Assembly (NCBI GenBank): GCA_024233835.1
Contig: JACKPC010000001.1
Span: 1,054,001-1,118,000 of the forward strand
Direction of reading: 5' to 3'
Source: Leptospiraceae bacterium
GTDB taxonomy: Bacteria; Spirochaetota; Leptospiria; Leptospirales; Leptospiraceae
DNA: 64,000 nt
Shown: in pieces, positions 1 to 7,361 of the stretch
How positions within the stretch are numbered: the stretch's first letter is position 1
How the letters are laid out: every line of letters starts with the position of its first letter
Translations under genes and position numbers: made by a program
The notes under the pieces: generated by a model
Database searches by the model: none
The model's input: only the letters and a program-made list of their open reading frames with translations
Told to the model about the DNA's origin: nothing

Positions 1-397
1 TATAATGCCAGAATAAGAGTATGGCCGGTGCAATAATAATAGGAATATTAGCAAGTATGCTGGCTATTAAAGTATCAAAATTTTTGCTGAGACTGCTGGC
101 TGCAAAACCTGCCGATAAAAAAAGAGACATCCAGATAGTATAAGCAAATACTTTAGCAGAAATTTTCTTTCTGAATAGTAGATAAGCCGTAATAAGAGTT
201 GGAAATAAAGGAAAAAAACGTATATACACATTTTCCAGACTACCTCTTTCTTCGATGATAAAAGCCGAAAAAAGAGTACCCGGTATATAAGTCATCATCC
301 CGATGAAGGCGGTTATATAGGCTGAGCTAACAAGCTTCCTGGAATATTGTTCATTCCAGATTTCAGCTTCATCCTTCAATTCAAGTTCTCTGTCCAT
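1..397 (-). CDS. Integral membrane protein, N-terminal part (runs off the window)
   Basis: The gene is cut by the left edge. The reverse strand reads from an ATG at 397 (Met-Asp-Arg-Glu-Leu-Glu) without a stop to base 1, about 132 codons. A hydrophilic acidic N-terminus of about 20 residues is followed by about four hydrophobic helices, which is the look of a polytopic membrane sensor or the membrane part of a longer protein. An in-frame ATG at 424 exists, but it lies against the U-tract of the hppA terminator, so 397 is preferred. No clear ribosome binding site is seen. The family is not recognised; no function is assigned. Confidence 0.6.
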   Translation of the reverse strand, partial: MDRELELKDEAEIWNEQYSRKLVSSAYITAFIGMMTYIPGTLFSAFIIEERGSLENVYIRFFPLFPTLITAYLLFRKKISAKVFAYTIWMSLFLSAGFAASSLSKNFDTLIASILANIPIIIAPAILLFWHY

Positions 398-425
398 TGG
401 CTTTCCCGCTTTTTCAGGGAACATT

Positions 426-463
426 AAAAAAGCGGCTTCAAGCAAATAATCGATTGAAACCGC
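426..463 (-). terminator. Intrinsic terminator of hppA
   Basis: On the reverse strand, 11 bases after the hppA stop, a 10-bp stem (arms 454-463 and 432-441, one G-T wobble) with a 12-base loop is followed directly by six T. This is a textbook Rho-independent terminator and separates hppA from the next reverse-strand gene. Confidence 0.85.
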
Positions 464-473
464 CTGTATATTT

Positions 474-2696
474 TTACTGCATAAACTTCATGACCTGACC
501 CATGTAAGGGGCCAGAGGTGCAACCACAAGGGCTACAACTGACATAAGCTTGATTAAGATGTTGATAGAAGGACCGGAAGTATCTTTCAGAGGGTCACCT
601 ACCGTGTCACCTACAACAGCAGCCTTATGAGGCTCGGAACCTTTTTTATAGTTCTTACCGTTGATATCAATTCCACCTTCGAACATTTTCTTTGCATTGT
701 CCCAGGCACCACCCGCATTGGATTGAAAAATCGCCATAAGCACACCGGAAACCGTTACACCGGCCAGAAGACCGCCTAAAGCTTCTGCACCAAAAAGAAA
801 GCCCATCAGCACCGGTGAAAGAACAGCTAATAAACCCGGCAGCATCATTTCACGAACAGCCGCCTGAGTAGAAATCTCCACACACTTTGCATATTCAGCT
901 TTTCCATTAGCTTCTTCGAAGATAGCTTTTTCCTTAGCGTCCATCTTTTCCATCTGGTTGTCGTATTTACGCATTAGCTCCAGGGCTGCTTTCAGTTGGG
1001 GAATCGAAGCAAATTGACGACGTACCTCGTTAATCATGTCCATAGCAGCACGACCTACCGCACCCATGGCCATAGCGGAAAATACGAAAGGAAGCATTCC
1101 ACCAATAAAAAGACCGGCCATTACCCAGGGGTCAGCCACGTTGATGGTCTTAACATTTGCCTGTTGCATGAAAGCGGAGAAAAGAGCCAGAGCAGTCAGG
1201 GCTGCCGAAGCAATGGCAAAACCCTTTCCGATAGCAGCTGTAGTGTTTCCTACTGCATCGAGCTTGTCGGTACGTTCCCTGACTTCTTTGGGAAGATGAG
1301 CCATTTCCGCGATACCACCCGCGTTGTCTGAAATAGGACCGTAAGCGTCGACTGCGAGCTGAATACCGGTATTCGCCAGCATTCCAAGAGCCGCAATAGC
1401 GATTCCGTACAGACCTGCAAGCATATAAGCACCTACGATAGAAGCAGCAATCAGTAAAATAGGAATAGCAGTTGAATACATTCCCACACCCAGACCGGCG
1501 ATGATGTTGGTAGCAGCTCCGGTAGTGGACTGTTTTACGATGTTGACAACAGGAGATTTATTAGTTCCTGTATAATGCTCGGTTACGATACCTACCAGTA
1601 GGCCGGCAATCAGACCGATAATCGTTGCCCAGAAGACACCCCAGGCGGTGTAAGTACGGGCTACACCGGTTAAAACATCTGCAGATGTCCAGGTTTCCGG
1701 AAGACCGACTTTCACTAAAGCGGCAGTTGCAGCAATCATCAGGGCAGATGCAATAAAGTGACCCATGTTCAGGGCTTTCTGAGGGTCTCCACCTTCTTTC
1801 ACTTTCACGAAAAAAGTACCGATGATGGAACAAACAATTCCCAGACCGGCAATATAAAGAGGAAGGTAGATACCTTCAAAACCCATTACACCACCACCGG
1901 CTGTAGCAGCTCCTACGAAGCTCGTAGCTAAAACCATAGAACCGAGGATAGAACCCACATAGGACTCGAAAAGGTCAGCACCCATACCGGCTACGTCTCC
2001 CACGTTATCCCCCACGTTATCGGCTATAGTTGCCGGGTTTAAGGGGTGGTCTTCGGGAATACCGGCTTCCACTTTTCCTACCAGGTCAGCACCCACATCA
2101 GCGGCCTTGGTATAAATTCCTCCACCCACACGGGCAAAAAGAGCGATAGAAGATGCACCGAGGGAGAATCCGGAAAGGATGTTCAGAACCCGAATAATTT
2201 GCTTGCCTGTATCGGCAGAACCGGGCTCTATGAATATGTGGTTATAAGCAACAAAAAGGCCACCCAGACCCACAACTCCCAGACCTACCACGTTCATTCC
2301 CATTACAGAACCACCGCTAAAAGCTACTTCAAGGGCTTTTACGAGACCTGTACGGGCAGCGTTAGCTGTACGGTAGTTCGCCTTGGTAGCCACTCTCATG
2401 CCGAGATAACCGGCCAGAGCTGAACAAACAGCACCCACGATGAAAGAAACGGCTACAATGCTGGAAGAAAGTTTATTATCAGCAGTAATACCGAGGATAA
2501 CAGCTACTACGAGCACAAAAATTGCGAGAATTTTGTATTCCGCTTTTAAGAAAGCCATCGCTCCATCATAAATATAGGAACCTATATTCCGCATGGTTTC
2601 ATTGCCGGCATCCTGTTTTTCAACCCAGGAAGTACGCCAGAAACCAAATAAAAGAGCAAGCACACCGGCAACCAGGGTCAGATAAACATATTCCAT
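474..2696 (-). CDS. hppA: Membrane-bound proton-translocating pyrophosphatase, K+-dependent type
   Basis: Hydrolyses pyrophosphate and pumps H+ (possibly Na+) across the inner membrane. The protein is 740 residues, normal for bacterial members, with about 16 hydrophobic helices. The family signature is clear: DVGADLVGKVE at 200-210, then the acidic pyrophosphate/Mg site NPATIADNVGDNVGD around 220-234, and a second acidic cluster near the C-terminus (GDTVGDPLKDTSG). The motif GNTTAAIGKG at 483-492 carries Ala where K+-independent enzymes have Lys, so the enzyme should need K+ (established family rule). H+ versus Na+ specificity cannot be decided by eye. The start is supported by AAAGGAG 8 bases upstream. 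It looks monocistronic, ending in its own terminator. Confidence 0.97.
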   Translation of the reverse strand: MEYVYLTLVAGVLALLFGFWRTSWVEKQDAGNETMRNIGSYIYDGAMAFLKAEYKILAIFVLVVAVILGITADNKLSSSIVAVSFIVGAVCSALAGYLGMRVATKANYRTANAARTGLVKALEVAFSGGSVMGMNVVGLGVVGLGGLFVAYNHIFIEPGSADTGKQIIRVLNILSGFSLGASSIALFARVGGGIYTKAADVGADLVGKVEAGIPEDHPLNPATIADNVGDNVGDVAGMGADLFESYVGSILGSMVLATSFVGAATAGGGVMGFEGIYLPLYIAGLGIVCSIIGTFFVKVKEGGDPQKALNMGHFIASALMIAATAALVKVGLPETWTSADVLTGVARTYTAWGVFWATIIGLIAGLLVGIVTEHYTGTNKSPVVNIVKQSTTGAATNIIAGLGVGMYSTAIPILLIAASIVGAYMLAGLYGIAIAALGMLANTGIQLAVDAYGPISDNAGGIAEMAHLPKEVRERTDKLDAVGNTTAAIGKGFAIASAALTALALFSAFMQQANVKTINVADPWVMAGLFIGGMLPFVFSAMAMGAVGRAAMDMINEVRRQFASIPQLKAALELMRKYDNQMEKMDAKEKAIFEEANGKAEYAKCVEISTQAAVREMMLPGLLAVLSPVLMGFLFGAEALGGLLAGVTVSGVLMAIFQSNAGGAWDNAKKMFEGGIDINGKNYKKGSEPHKAAVVGDTVGDPLKDTSGPSINILIKLMSVVALVVAPLAPYMGQVMKFMQ

Positions 2697-3103
2697 TCAC
2701 ACTCTCCTTTTGATTCAATCCTTAATAGTAATAGGAAATTACTTTTTAAAAAAAAATACCCAATATTTATTGGTGATTTCTCTTTTTAGAATTCGGACTC
2801 AAGGAATCAGCCAATTAGCCAACCGCTATCCATTTCATCGAAATATTTGGGGTTTGTCGGTAAAATCGTCCGAATCTGAATACAAGAAAATCGTCTAATG
2901 AAGCATTATTATTTGTAAGAAGAGGAGTCAATCTTTTTGTAAAAGGTTCTGGATTATTATAAGAGCCCTGTCTGAAAATGAAGCTACAGGCTCTTGCAGC
3001 TAATAGATAAGCCTATTTTAGACACACTGTAAGCCCGGCCCGGAATATAGAAGCATCAGTGCTGCCCCTTTTTCCTACCGGGGTCGCGAGTCGGGGTATA
3101 AAT
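2697..3103. other. Intergenic region, 407 bp, with one hairpin
   Basis: No convincing gene. It should hold the hppA promoter (reverse strand). An imperfect hairpin lies at 2961-2995 (AAGAGCC-TGT against ACAGGCTCTT with one bulged C); it has no T-run on either side, so its role is open. Short open frames here show no ribosome binding site or protein-like composition. Confidence 0.5.
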
Positions 3104-3478
3104 TTATCTTCGAGTCCTGTATTCTCCGAGGGTGTGAAAGAGCCAGCCACTCAAAAAAAGAACGCCTCCTATAGGAGTTATGGCTCCAAAAAGGCCTTTC
3201 CCTGTAATAGCAAGGGTGTACAGACTTCCCGAAAAAAAGAATAGGCCCAAAGTAAAGCAATAAGAAGAATATTTAAAAGCCGAATCTCTTGTTCTTTCAT
3301 AGGCATAAAAAGAAAAAAGAAGAGCAAAGGTGTGGATAAAGTGATAAAGGTTCCCGGTTTTAAAAACCGAGAGCTGGTAAGGACTAAAAATACCTTTCAG
3401 AGCGTGGGCTCCAAAAGCTCCCAATGCGACAGCTAAAAAACCGGAAAGGCCCGCTAAGACAGGAAGATATCTCATCAT
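3104..3478 (-). CDS. DUF423 small membrane protein (YgdD/TMEM256 family)
   Basis: A 124-residue inner-membrane protein with four predicted helices. The family hallmark is present at the N-terminus: Met-Arg-Tyr-Leu-Pro, then GFLAVALGAFGAHALKG, followed by TGNLYHFIHTFALL. Function of the family is unknown. An in-frame GTG/ATG frame extends to 3508, but the conserved start of the family matches the double ATG at 3478/3475, which has GGA just upstream. The gene converges on nothing nearby on its 3' side and is divergent from the SUKH gene at 3571. Confidence 0.85.
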   Translation of the reverse strand: MMRYLPVLAGLSGFLAVALGAFGAHALKGIFSPYQLSVFKTGNLYHFIHTFALLFSFYAYERTRDSAFKYSSYCFTLGLFFFSGSLYTLAITGKGLFGAITPIGGVLFLSGWLFHTLGEYRTRR

Positions 3479-3570
3479 AATTCCAGAAAAAAAAATATTT
3501 CCCCACAAAGAAACCCGTTTTTAATTGGTACCAGAACATTCTTATTTTAAAGTTCGCATAGGAGAATAGA

Positions 3571-3966
3571 ATGAGTTCAAAAAATATTGAAGACTTAATC
3601 CGAGGTTTTGATAGGTTAAATATGCATCCCGGCACTCCGAGATATACACAGAGAGAAGTGGAAGAGTTTGAAAAGAACGCGGGTTGTAAGCTTCCACCCG
3701 ATTACAAGAAAACCCTGCTGGCCGGCTACATTGATAAAGGAACCTTTCACTTTCTGCCTCCAAAAAAATACGATAAGGATTCTTCTTTTGTCGTTTTCGG
3801 CAAATGGCATGATGATATCTTTCTTTTTGATACCAGTGCGAACACAGAGGATTACCCGGTTTATGTCAGTATTGGAGATGATAGGCCGGAAAAGAAATTT
3901 AATAATTTCTATGAGTGGTTAAAAGCAGCTTTAGAGTCGGTTTCATCCACAAACTATCCGGAATAA
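3571..3966 (+). CDS. SUKH (SMI1/KNR4) family protein
   Basis: 131 residues. The N-terminal segment (TQREVEEFEKNAGCKLPPDYKKTLL, roughly 25-49) is the typical first helix of the SMI1/KNR4 fold: an acidic helix ending in a conserved Leu-Pro-x-x-Tyr. The rest has the alternating strands and Trp/Phe pattern of the fold, with GDDRPEKKFNNFYEWL near the end. In bacteria many SUKH proteins are immunity proteins for polymorphic toxins (Aravind and co-workers), but no toxin gene is adjacent here, so a housekeeping or orphan-immunity role is equally open. AGGAG precedes the ATG. It lies 13 bases upstream of the CopZ-like gene and may be co-transcribed. Confidence 0.75.
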   Translation: MSSKNIEDLIRGFDRLNMHPGTPRYTQREVEEFEKNAGCKLPPDYKKTLLAGYIDKGTFHFLPPKKYDKDSSFVVFGKWHDDIFLFDTSANTEDYPVYVSIGDDRPEKKFNNFYEWLKAALESVSSTNYPE

Positions 3967-3979
3967 GAGGAGATTTAAA

Positions 3980-4189
3980 ATGGCAATAGAAACAATTATA
4001 GTTGAAGGAATGAGCTGCCAGCATTGTGTGAAAGCAGTTACGGGAGCAGTACAGGCTCTTAGCGGTATTCACTCGGTAGAAGTGAGTCTTGAAAAGAAAG
4101 AGGTTAAAGTAGACTTCGATCCATCCAAAACTCTTCTACAGGCGATTAAGGATCAGATTGAAGAAGAAGGATATACAGTAAAAAGCTAA
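3980..4189 (+). CDS. Heavy-metal-associated domain protein, CopZ-like copper chaperone
   Basis: A 69-residue single HMA domain with the ferredoxin-like pattern. The metal site GMSCQHC (MxCxxC) is at residues 10-16, and the C-terminal strand EEEGYTVKS is typical. Such proteins bind Cu(I) and pass it to a P-type ATPase or repressor in the cytoplasm. No copper ATPase is seen next to it in this window. The ribosome binding site GAGGAG precedes the ATG at good distance. Copper specificity is inferred from the family; other soft metals are possible. Confidence 0.9.
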   Translation: MAIETIIVEGMSCQHCVKAVTGAVQALSGIHSVEVSLEKKEVKVDFDPSKTLLQAIKDQIEEEGYTVKS

Positions 4190-4252
4190 AAAATTACCTA
4201 CCTTAAAATGTGGCTAAGAAGAAATTTCTTCTATCATTAGAATCATCTAATT

Positions 4253-4290
4253 TTACCTATCCCCCGGCCCCTTTCCTGCGAGGAAAGGGG
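4253..4290. repeat. Palindromic repeat, TTACCTATCCCC family, copy 1
   Basis: TTACCTATCCCCC is followed by a perfect 10-bp palindrome (CCCCTTTCCT, 3-base loop, AGGAAAGGGG at 4268-4290). The same leader and hairpin recur at 4356-4393, and related forms at 11985 and 13363. It could also serve as a terminator for the CopZ-like gene, though no T-run follows. Confidence 0.8.
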
Positions 4291-4355
4291 TGGCTATGTC
4301 TGGAGTATAATTCTGCTATATTTAGAGAATAGTGCTGTTATACTTGAGAATACTC

Positions 4356-4393
4356 TTACCTATCCCCCAACCCCTTTCCTACGAGGAAAGGGG
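4356..4393. repeat. Palindromic repeat, TTACCTATCCCC family, copy 2
   Basis: Same structure as copy 1 about 100 bp upstream: TTACCTATCCCCC, then CCCCTTTCCT / AGGAAAGGGG (4371-4393) with a 3-base loop (ACG instead of GCG). The sequence between the two copies carries no gene. Confidence 0.8.
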
Positions 4394-4494
4394 AGTGAGA
4401 GGAGGTGATGGGTTAAGGAAAAGGAAGCGCCCGGTTGTGGACTGAAGAGAAAGAAGCACTCACTCTCCTTAACCTCTAACTAAAGTCAATGGCC

Positions 4495-4643
4495 CCAAAT
4501 ACTACTGGGCAAGAGGCTATGCTGCATTTACAGTGGATAGAAGCTCTTTTCAGAGAGTTGCTATATATATAGAAAAGCAGGAAGAACATCACAGGAAAGG
4601 AAAACTCAATCAAGAGGAAGAGCCCCCTTTCCTTAACCCATGA
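4495..4643 (+). pseudogene. IS200-like transposase, 3' fragment
   Basis: Matches the last third of the intact transposase at 5624-6031, from the codons for Lys-Tyr-Tyr-Trp-Ala-Arg to the stop. The preceding 4436-4488 matches the sequence before the intact element's left hairpin, so roughly 290 bp holding the 5' end and the HUH motif have been lost at 4489-4494. The right-end hairpin (4631-4662) is kept. Confidence 0.85.
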
Positions 4644-4693
4644 CTTCAAGCCGTGGGTTAGGGAGAAGGCAGAGAGAGAAGCAGGTAAAAACC

Positions 4694-4756
4694 ATGGTGA
4701 AAACACCACAGCACATACTGGAAAAGATACATAATAACATCCCTACAGGGAAATAA
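4694..4756 (+). pseudogene. Fragment of the ROCO gene start, copy 1
   Basis: The first 12 codons (MVKTPQHILEKI) and the upstream leader are the same as those of the ROCO gene at 7362, then the sequence departs and stops after 20 codons. It lies directly upstream of the toxin-antitoxin pair. It is either a truncated ROCO paralogue or a leader peptide kept by accident of duplication. Confidence 0.75.
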
Positions 4757-4767
4757 CGGAGAAAAAA

Positions 4768-5019
4768 ATGGTAAGAGAAATCATCACACCCCAAACGAAA
4801 ACGATTACGATTGAAATCCCGGATGAATATATCGGAAAAACAATTGAAGTTCTGGTATTTGATATAATTGCGGAAGTAGAAGAAATAGAGAAAAATGGAA
4901 GAAATCAACCGATCAAGAGAAGTCTTGAACGTTTCTATAAAAGTCTGGATATGTTTACGGATGATTTTATTCCAGAAAGGATTCAACCGGATTTGCAGGA
5001 AAGAGAAGGTTTTACATGA
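4768..5019 (+). CDS. VapB-like antitoxin, copy 1
   Basis: 83 residues, overlapping the VapC start by 4 bp, which is the classic antitoxin-toxin layout. The N-terminus (VREIITPQTKTITIEIPDEYIGK) resembles short VapB-like antitoxins that begin with a small DNA-binding strand pattern; the C-terminal half is charged and probably wraps the toxin. Antitoxin identity rests on length, position and overlap rather than a named domain. CGGAG precedes the ATG. The second copy at 6156 encodes an identical protein. Confidence 0.75.
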   Translation: MVREIITPQTKTITIEIPDEYIGKTIEVLVFDIIAEVEEIEKNGRNQPIKRSLERFYKSLDMFTDDFIPERIQPDLQEREGFT

Positions 5020-5414
5020 AATATATGCTGGATACAAATATTTGTATATATACAATTAAGAAAAAACCAGAAAGTGTTTTCAAAAAGTTGGAATCAATTT
5101 CTCAACAAGAGATTGTAATATCTTCTATCACTTTGAGTGAACTTTTTCATGGTGTGAATAAAAGCCAAAGACTGGATAAAAACCAAATAGCCTTGCTTGA
5201 ATTTATATCTCCTTTTCAAGTCGTTTCTTATGATAAAAAAGCAGCAGAGGAATATGGAAAAATAAGAGCATTCTTAGAAAAGCAAGGAACTCCTATTGGT
5301 TCGATGGATTATCTTATTGCTGCTCATGCAATTTCTTTAAACTGTGTTCTTGTTACCAATAACGTAAAAGAATTTAAGAGAATTCAGGGATTGAAAATCG
5401 AAAGCTGGATTTAA
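5016..5414 (+). CDS. vapC: VapC-type PIN-domain toxin ribonuclease, copy 1
   Basis: 132 residues, the usual VapC length. The PIN-domain acidic site is visible: MLDTNICIY at the N-terminus (Asp5, Asn7), the Glu of SSITLSELFHG, GSMDYLIAAHA with the third Asp, and LVTNNVKEF near the C-terminus. Family members cleave tRNA or rRNA when released from the antitoxin. It differs from copy 2 at one residue (Ile here, Lys there, in KNQxALLEF). Translation is coupled to the antitoxin by the 4-bp overlap. Confidence 0.9.
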   Translation: MKYMLDTNICIYTIKKKPESVFKKLESISQQEIVISSITLSELFHGVNKSQRLDKNQIALLEFISPFQVVSYDKKAAEEYGKIRAFLEKQGTPIGSMDYLIAAHAISLNCVLVTNNVKEFKRIQGLKIESWI

Positions 5415-5572
5415 TACCATGACTTCAAGCCGTGGGTTAAGGAGAAAGAAGTGGCACGAGCCCACGCCGGCTGAGCGATGACGTAAGTCTGAGTCGAAGC
5501 CAGGCGGATTAGGAAAGGGTTGAGGAACACACGACCCCAGTTGTGGACTGAAGAGAAAGAAGCACTCACTCT
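5415..5572. other. Spacer between VapC copy 1 and the IS200-like element
   Basis: No gene. Right after the VapC stop is a broken right-end hairpin of the IS200-like element (5417-5444) whose left arm is lost, marking a rearrangement junction. Next comes a 39-bp repeat at 5473-5511 (GAGCGATGACGTAAGT and so on) that recurs at 6861-6899 and, diverged, at 13288-13326. Confidence 0.7.
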
Positions 5573-6050
5573 CCTTAACCTCTAACTAAAGTCAGAGGTT
5601 AAGGAAAAAGGAAGCCTTATGTGATGAGAAGAAACCATGCCTACCATGAACTGAACTATCATCTGGTTTTTGTTACGAAAAACCGGGAGAAGTGGCTGGA
5701 TAGAGCCGCTCTGGAAGAGCTAAGAGAGTCCTTTTCTGAAAAAGCAAAAGAGCTATCGCTTCTCCTTCATATCGTGAACGGTTATGAAGATCATGTGCAC
5801 CTACTTGTTTCTGTACCTCCAACTCTAAGTATCGCAGAGGTAAGTAAGTTTCTAAAAGGCTACTCATCCCGAAAGCTCGGTTCCAAATACTACTGGGCAA
5901 GAGGCTATGCTGCATTTACAGTGGATAGAAGCTCTTTTCAGAGAGTTGCTATATATATAGAAAAGCAGGAAGAACATCACAGGAAAGGAAAACTCAATCA
6001 AGAGGAAGAGCCCCCTTTCCTTAACCCATGACTTCAAGCCGTGGGTTAGG
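5573..6050 (+). mobile_element. IS200/IS605-like insertion element, complete copy
   Basis: A single Y1 transposase gene lies between two subterminal hairpins: left at 5573-5604 (CCTTAACCTCT / AGAGGTTAAGG, loop of 10) and right at 6019-6050 (CCTTAACCCATG against CGTGGGTTAGGG). This layout, hairpins instead of terminal inverted repeats, is typical of single-strand transposing IS200/IS605 elements. The exact tips and cleavage sites cannot be set by eye. Confidence 0.8.
5624..6031 (+). CDS. tnpA: Y1 (HUH) transposase, IS200/IS605 TnpA type
   Basis: About 135 residues. Begins RRNHAYHELNYHLVFVTKNR, a typical TnpA start. The HUH metal site is HVHLL (EDHVHLLVSVPP), and the nucleophile is probably the Tyr of AIYIEKQEEHH. 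The enzyme cuts and joins single-stranded DNA at the element's hairpins. A GTG at 5621 precedes the ATG at 5624; the ATG has GGAAG at suitable distance. It is the only intact copy; two others nearby are truncated. Confidence 0.93.
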   Translation: MRRNHAYHELNYHLVFVTKNREKWLDRAALEELRESFSEKAKELSLLLHIVNGYEDHVHLLVSVPPTLSIAEVSKFLKGYSSRKLGSKYYWARGYAAFTVDRSSFQRVAIYIEKQEEHHRKGKLNQEEEPPFLNP

Positions 6051-6081
6051 GAGAAGGCAGAGAGAGAAGCAGGTAAAAACC

Positions 6082-6144
6082 ATGGTGAAAACACCACAGC
6101 ACATACTGGAAAAGATACATAATAACATCCCTACAGGGAAATAA
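6082..6144 (+). pseudogene. Fragment of the ROCO gene start, copy 2
   Basis: Duplicate of 4694-4756, offset by 1388 bp: 12 ROCO codons, then 8 unrelated codons and a stop, upstream of the second toxin-antitoxin pair. Confidence 0.75.
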
Positions 6145-6155
6145 CGGAGAAAAAA

Positions 6156-6407
6156 ATGGTAAGAGAAATCATCACACCCCAAACGAAAACGATTACGATT
6201 GAAATCCCGGATGAATATATCGGAAAAACAATTGAAGTTCTGGTATTTGATATAATTGCGGAAGTAGAAGAAATAGAGAAAAATGGAAGAAATCAACCGA
6301 TCAAGAGAAGTCTTGAACGTTTCTATAAAAGTCTGGATATGTTTACGGATGATTTTATTCCAGAAAGGATTCAACCGGATTTGCAGGAAAGAGAAGGTTT
6401 TACATGA
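6156..6407 (+). CDS. VapB-like antitoxin, copy 2
   Basis: Protein identical to the antitoxin at 4768, with the same CGGAG ribosome binding site and the same 4-bp overlap with its toxin. It is part of the 1388-bp duplication. Because the two antitoxins are identical, either should neutralise either toxin, so one pair could be lost without killing the cell. Confidence 0.75.
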   Translation: MVREIITPQTKTITIEIPDEYIGKTIEVLVFDIIAEVEEIEKNGRNQPIKRSLERFYKSLDMFTDDFIPERIQPDLQEREGFT

Positions 6408-6802
6408 AATATATGCTGGATACAAATATTTGTATATATACAATTAAGAAAAAACCAGAAAGTGTTTTCAAAAAGTTGGAATCAATTTCTCAACAAGAGA
6501 TTGTAATATCTTCTATCACTTTGAGTGAACTTTTTCATGGTGTGAATAAAAGCCAAAGACTGGACAAAAACCAAAAAGCCTTGCTTGAATTTATATCTCC
6601 TTTTCAAGTCGTTTCTTATGATAAAAAAGCAGCAGAGGAGTATGGAAAAATAAGAGCATTCTTAGAAAAGCAAGGAACTCCTATTGGTTCGATGGATTAT
6701 CTTATTGCTGCTCATGCAATTTCTTTAAACTGTGTTCTTGTTACCAATAACGTAAAAGAATTTAAGAGAATTCAGGGATTGAAAATCGAAAGCTGGATTT
6801 AA
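6404..6802 (+). CDS. vapC: VapC-type PIN-domain toxin ribonuclease, copy 2
   Basis: Same as copy 1 at 5016 apart from one amino-acid change (Lys for Ile in KNQKALLEF) and a few silent changes. All PIN-domain acidic residues are kept, so it is predicted active. Confidence 0.9.
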   Translation: MKYMLDTNICIYTIKKKPESVFKKLESISQQEIVISSITLSELFHGVNKSQRLDKNQKALLEFISPFQVVSYDKKAAEEYGKIRAFLEKQGTPIGSMDYLIAAHAISLNCVLVTNNVKEFKRIQGLKIESWI

Positions 6803-6960
6803 TACCATGACTTCAAGCCGTGGGTTAAGGAGAAAGAAGTGGCACGAGCCCACGCCGGCTGAGCGATGACGTAAGTCTGAGTCGAAGCCAGGCGGATTAG
6901 GAAAGGGTTGAGGAACACACGACCCCAGTTGTGGACTGAAGAGAAAGAAGCACTCACTCT
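6803..6960. other. Spacer between VapC copy 2 and the broken IS element
   Basis: Duplicate of 5415-5572: a half-hairpin after the VapC stop, then the second copy of the 39-bp GAGCGATGACGTAAGT repeat at 6861-6899. No gene. Confidence 0.7.
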
Positions 6961-7331
6961 CCTTAATCTCTAACTAAAGTCAGAGGTTAAGGAAAAAGGA
7001 AGCCTGATGTGATGAGAAGAAACCATGCCTACCATGAACTGAACTATCATCTGGTGTTTGTTACGAAAAACCGGGAGAAGTGGCTGGATAGAGCCGCTCT
7101 AAAAGAGCTAAGAGAGTCCTTTTCTGAAAAAGCAAAAGGGCTACTCATCCCGAAAGCTCGGTTCCAAATACTACTGGGCAAGAGGCTATGCTGCATTTAC
7201 AGTGGATAGAAGCTCTTTTCAGAGAGTTGCTATATATATAGAAAAGCAGGAAGAACATCACAGGAAAGGAAAACTCAATCAAGAGGAAGAGCCCCCTTTC
7301 CTTAACCCATGACTTTAGCCGTGGGTTAGGG
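6961..7331 (+). mobile_element. IS200/IS605-like element, internally deleted copy
   Basis: Keeps both end hairpins (6961-6992, one mismatch in the stem; 7300-7331, one base shorter in the loop) but its transposase has lost 107 bp. If the ends are still recognised it could move only with the transposase of the intact copy at 5573-6050. Confidence 0.8.
7012..7312 (+). pseudogene. IS200-like transposase with 107-bp internal deletion
   Basis: The first 43 codons match the intact copy, then the reading frame jumps from AAAAGAGCTA to AAAAGGCTA of the intact gene, removing 107 bp with the HUH motif and shifting the frame. The near-identical sequences at the two breakpoints point to slippage or microhomology deletion. 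A stop follows early; not functional. Confidence 0.9.
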
Positions 7332-7361
7332 AGAAGGCAGAGAGAGAAGCAGGTAAAAACC

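Larger units (their letters stand above)
4495..7163 (+). repeat. Tandem duplication, 1388-bp unit (two copies plus partial third)
   Basis: Bases 4495-5882 are repeated at 5883-7163 nearly without change. Every landmark is offset by exactly 1388 bp (antitoxin 4768/6156, toxin 5016/6404, transposase 5621/7009). The second unit has lost 107 bp inside the transposase. A third partial copy (7164 to about 7391) covers the transposase 3' end, the right-end hairpin and the ROCO start codon region. Only a handful of single-base differences were seen, so the duplication is recent or kept uniform by recombination. Confidence 0.92.

Noticed and set aside
996..2423. Forward frames across hppA
   Set aside because: Antisense shadows of a well-conserved gene.
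4633..5055. Long reverse-strand frames opposite the VapBC pair (also 6021-6443)
   Set aside because: They are shadows of the coding strand with Phe/Tyr/Cys-rich, non-protein-like composition and no ribosome binding site.
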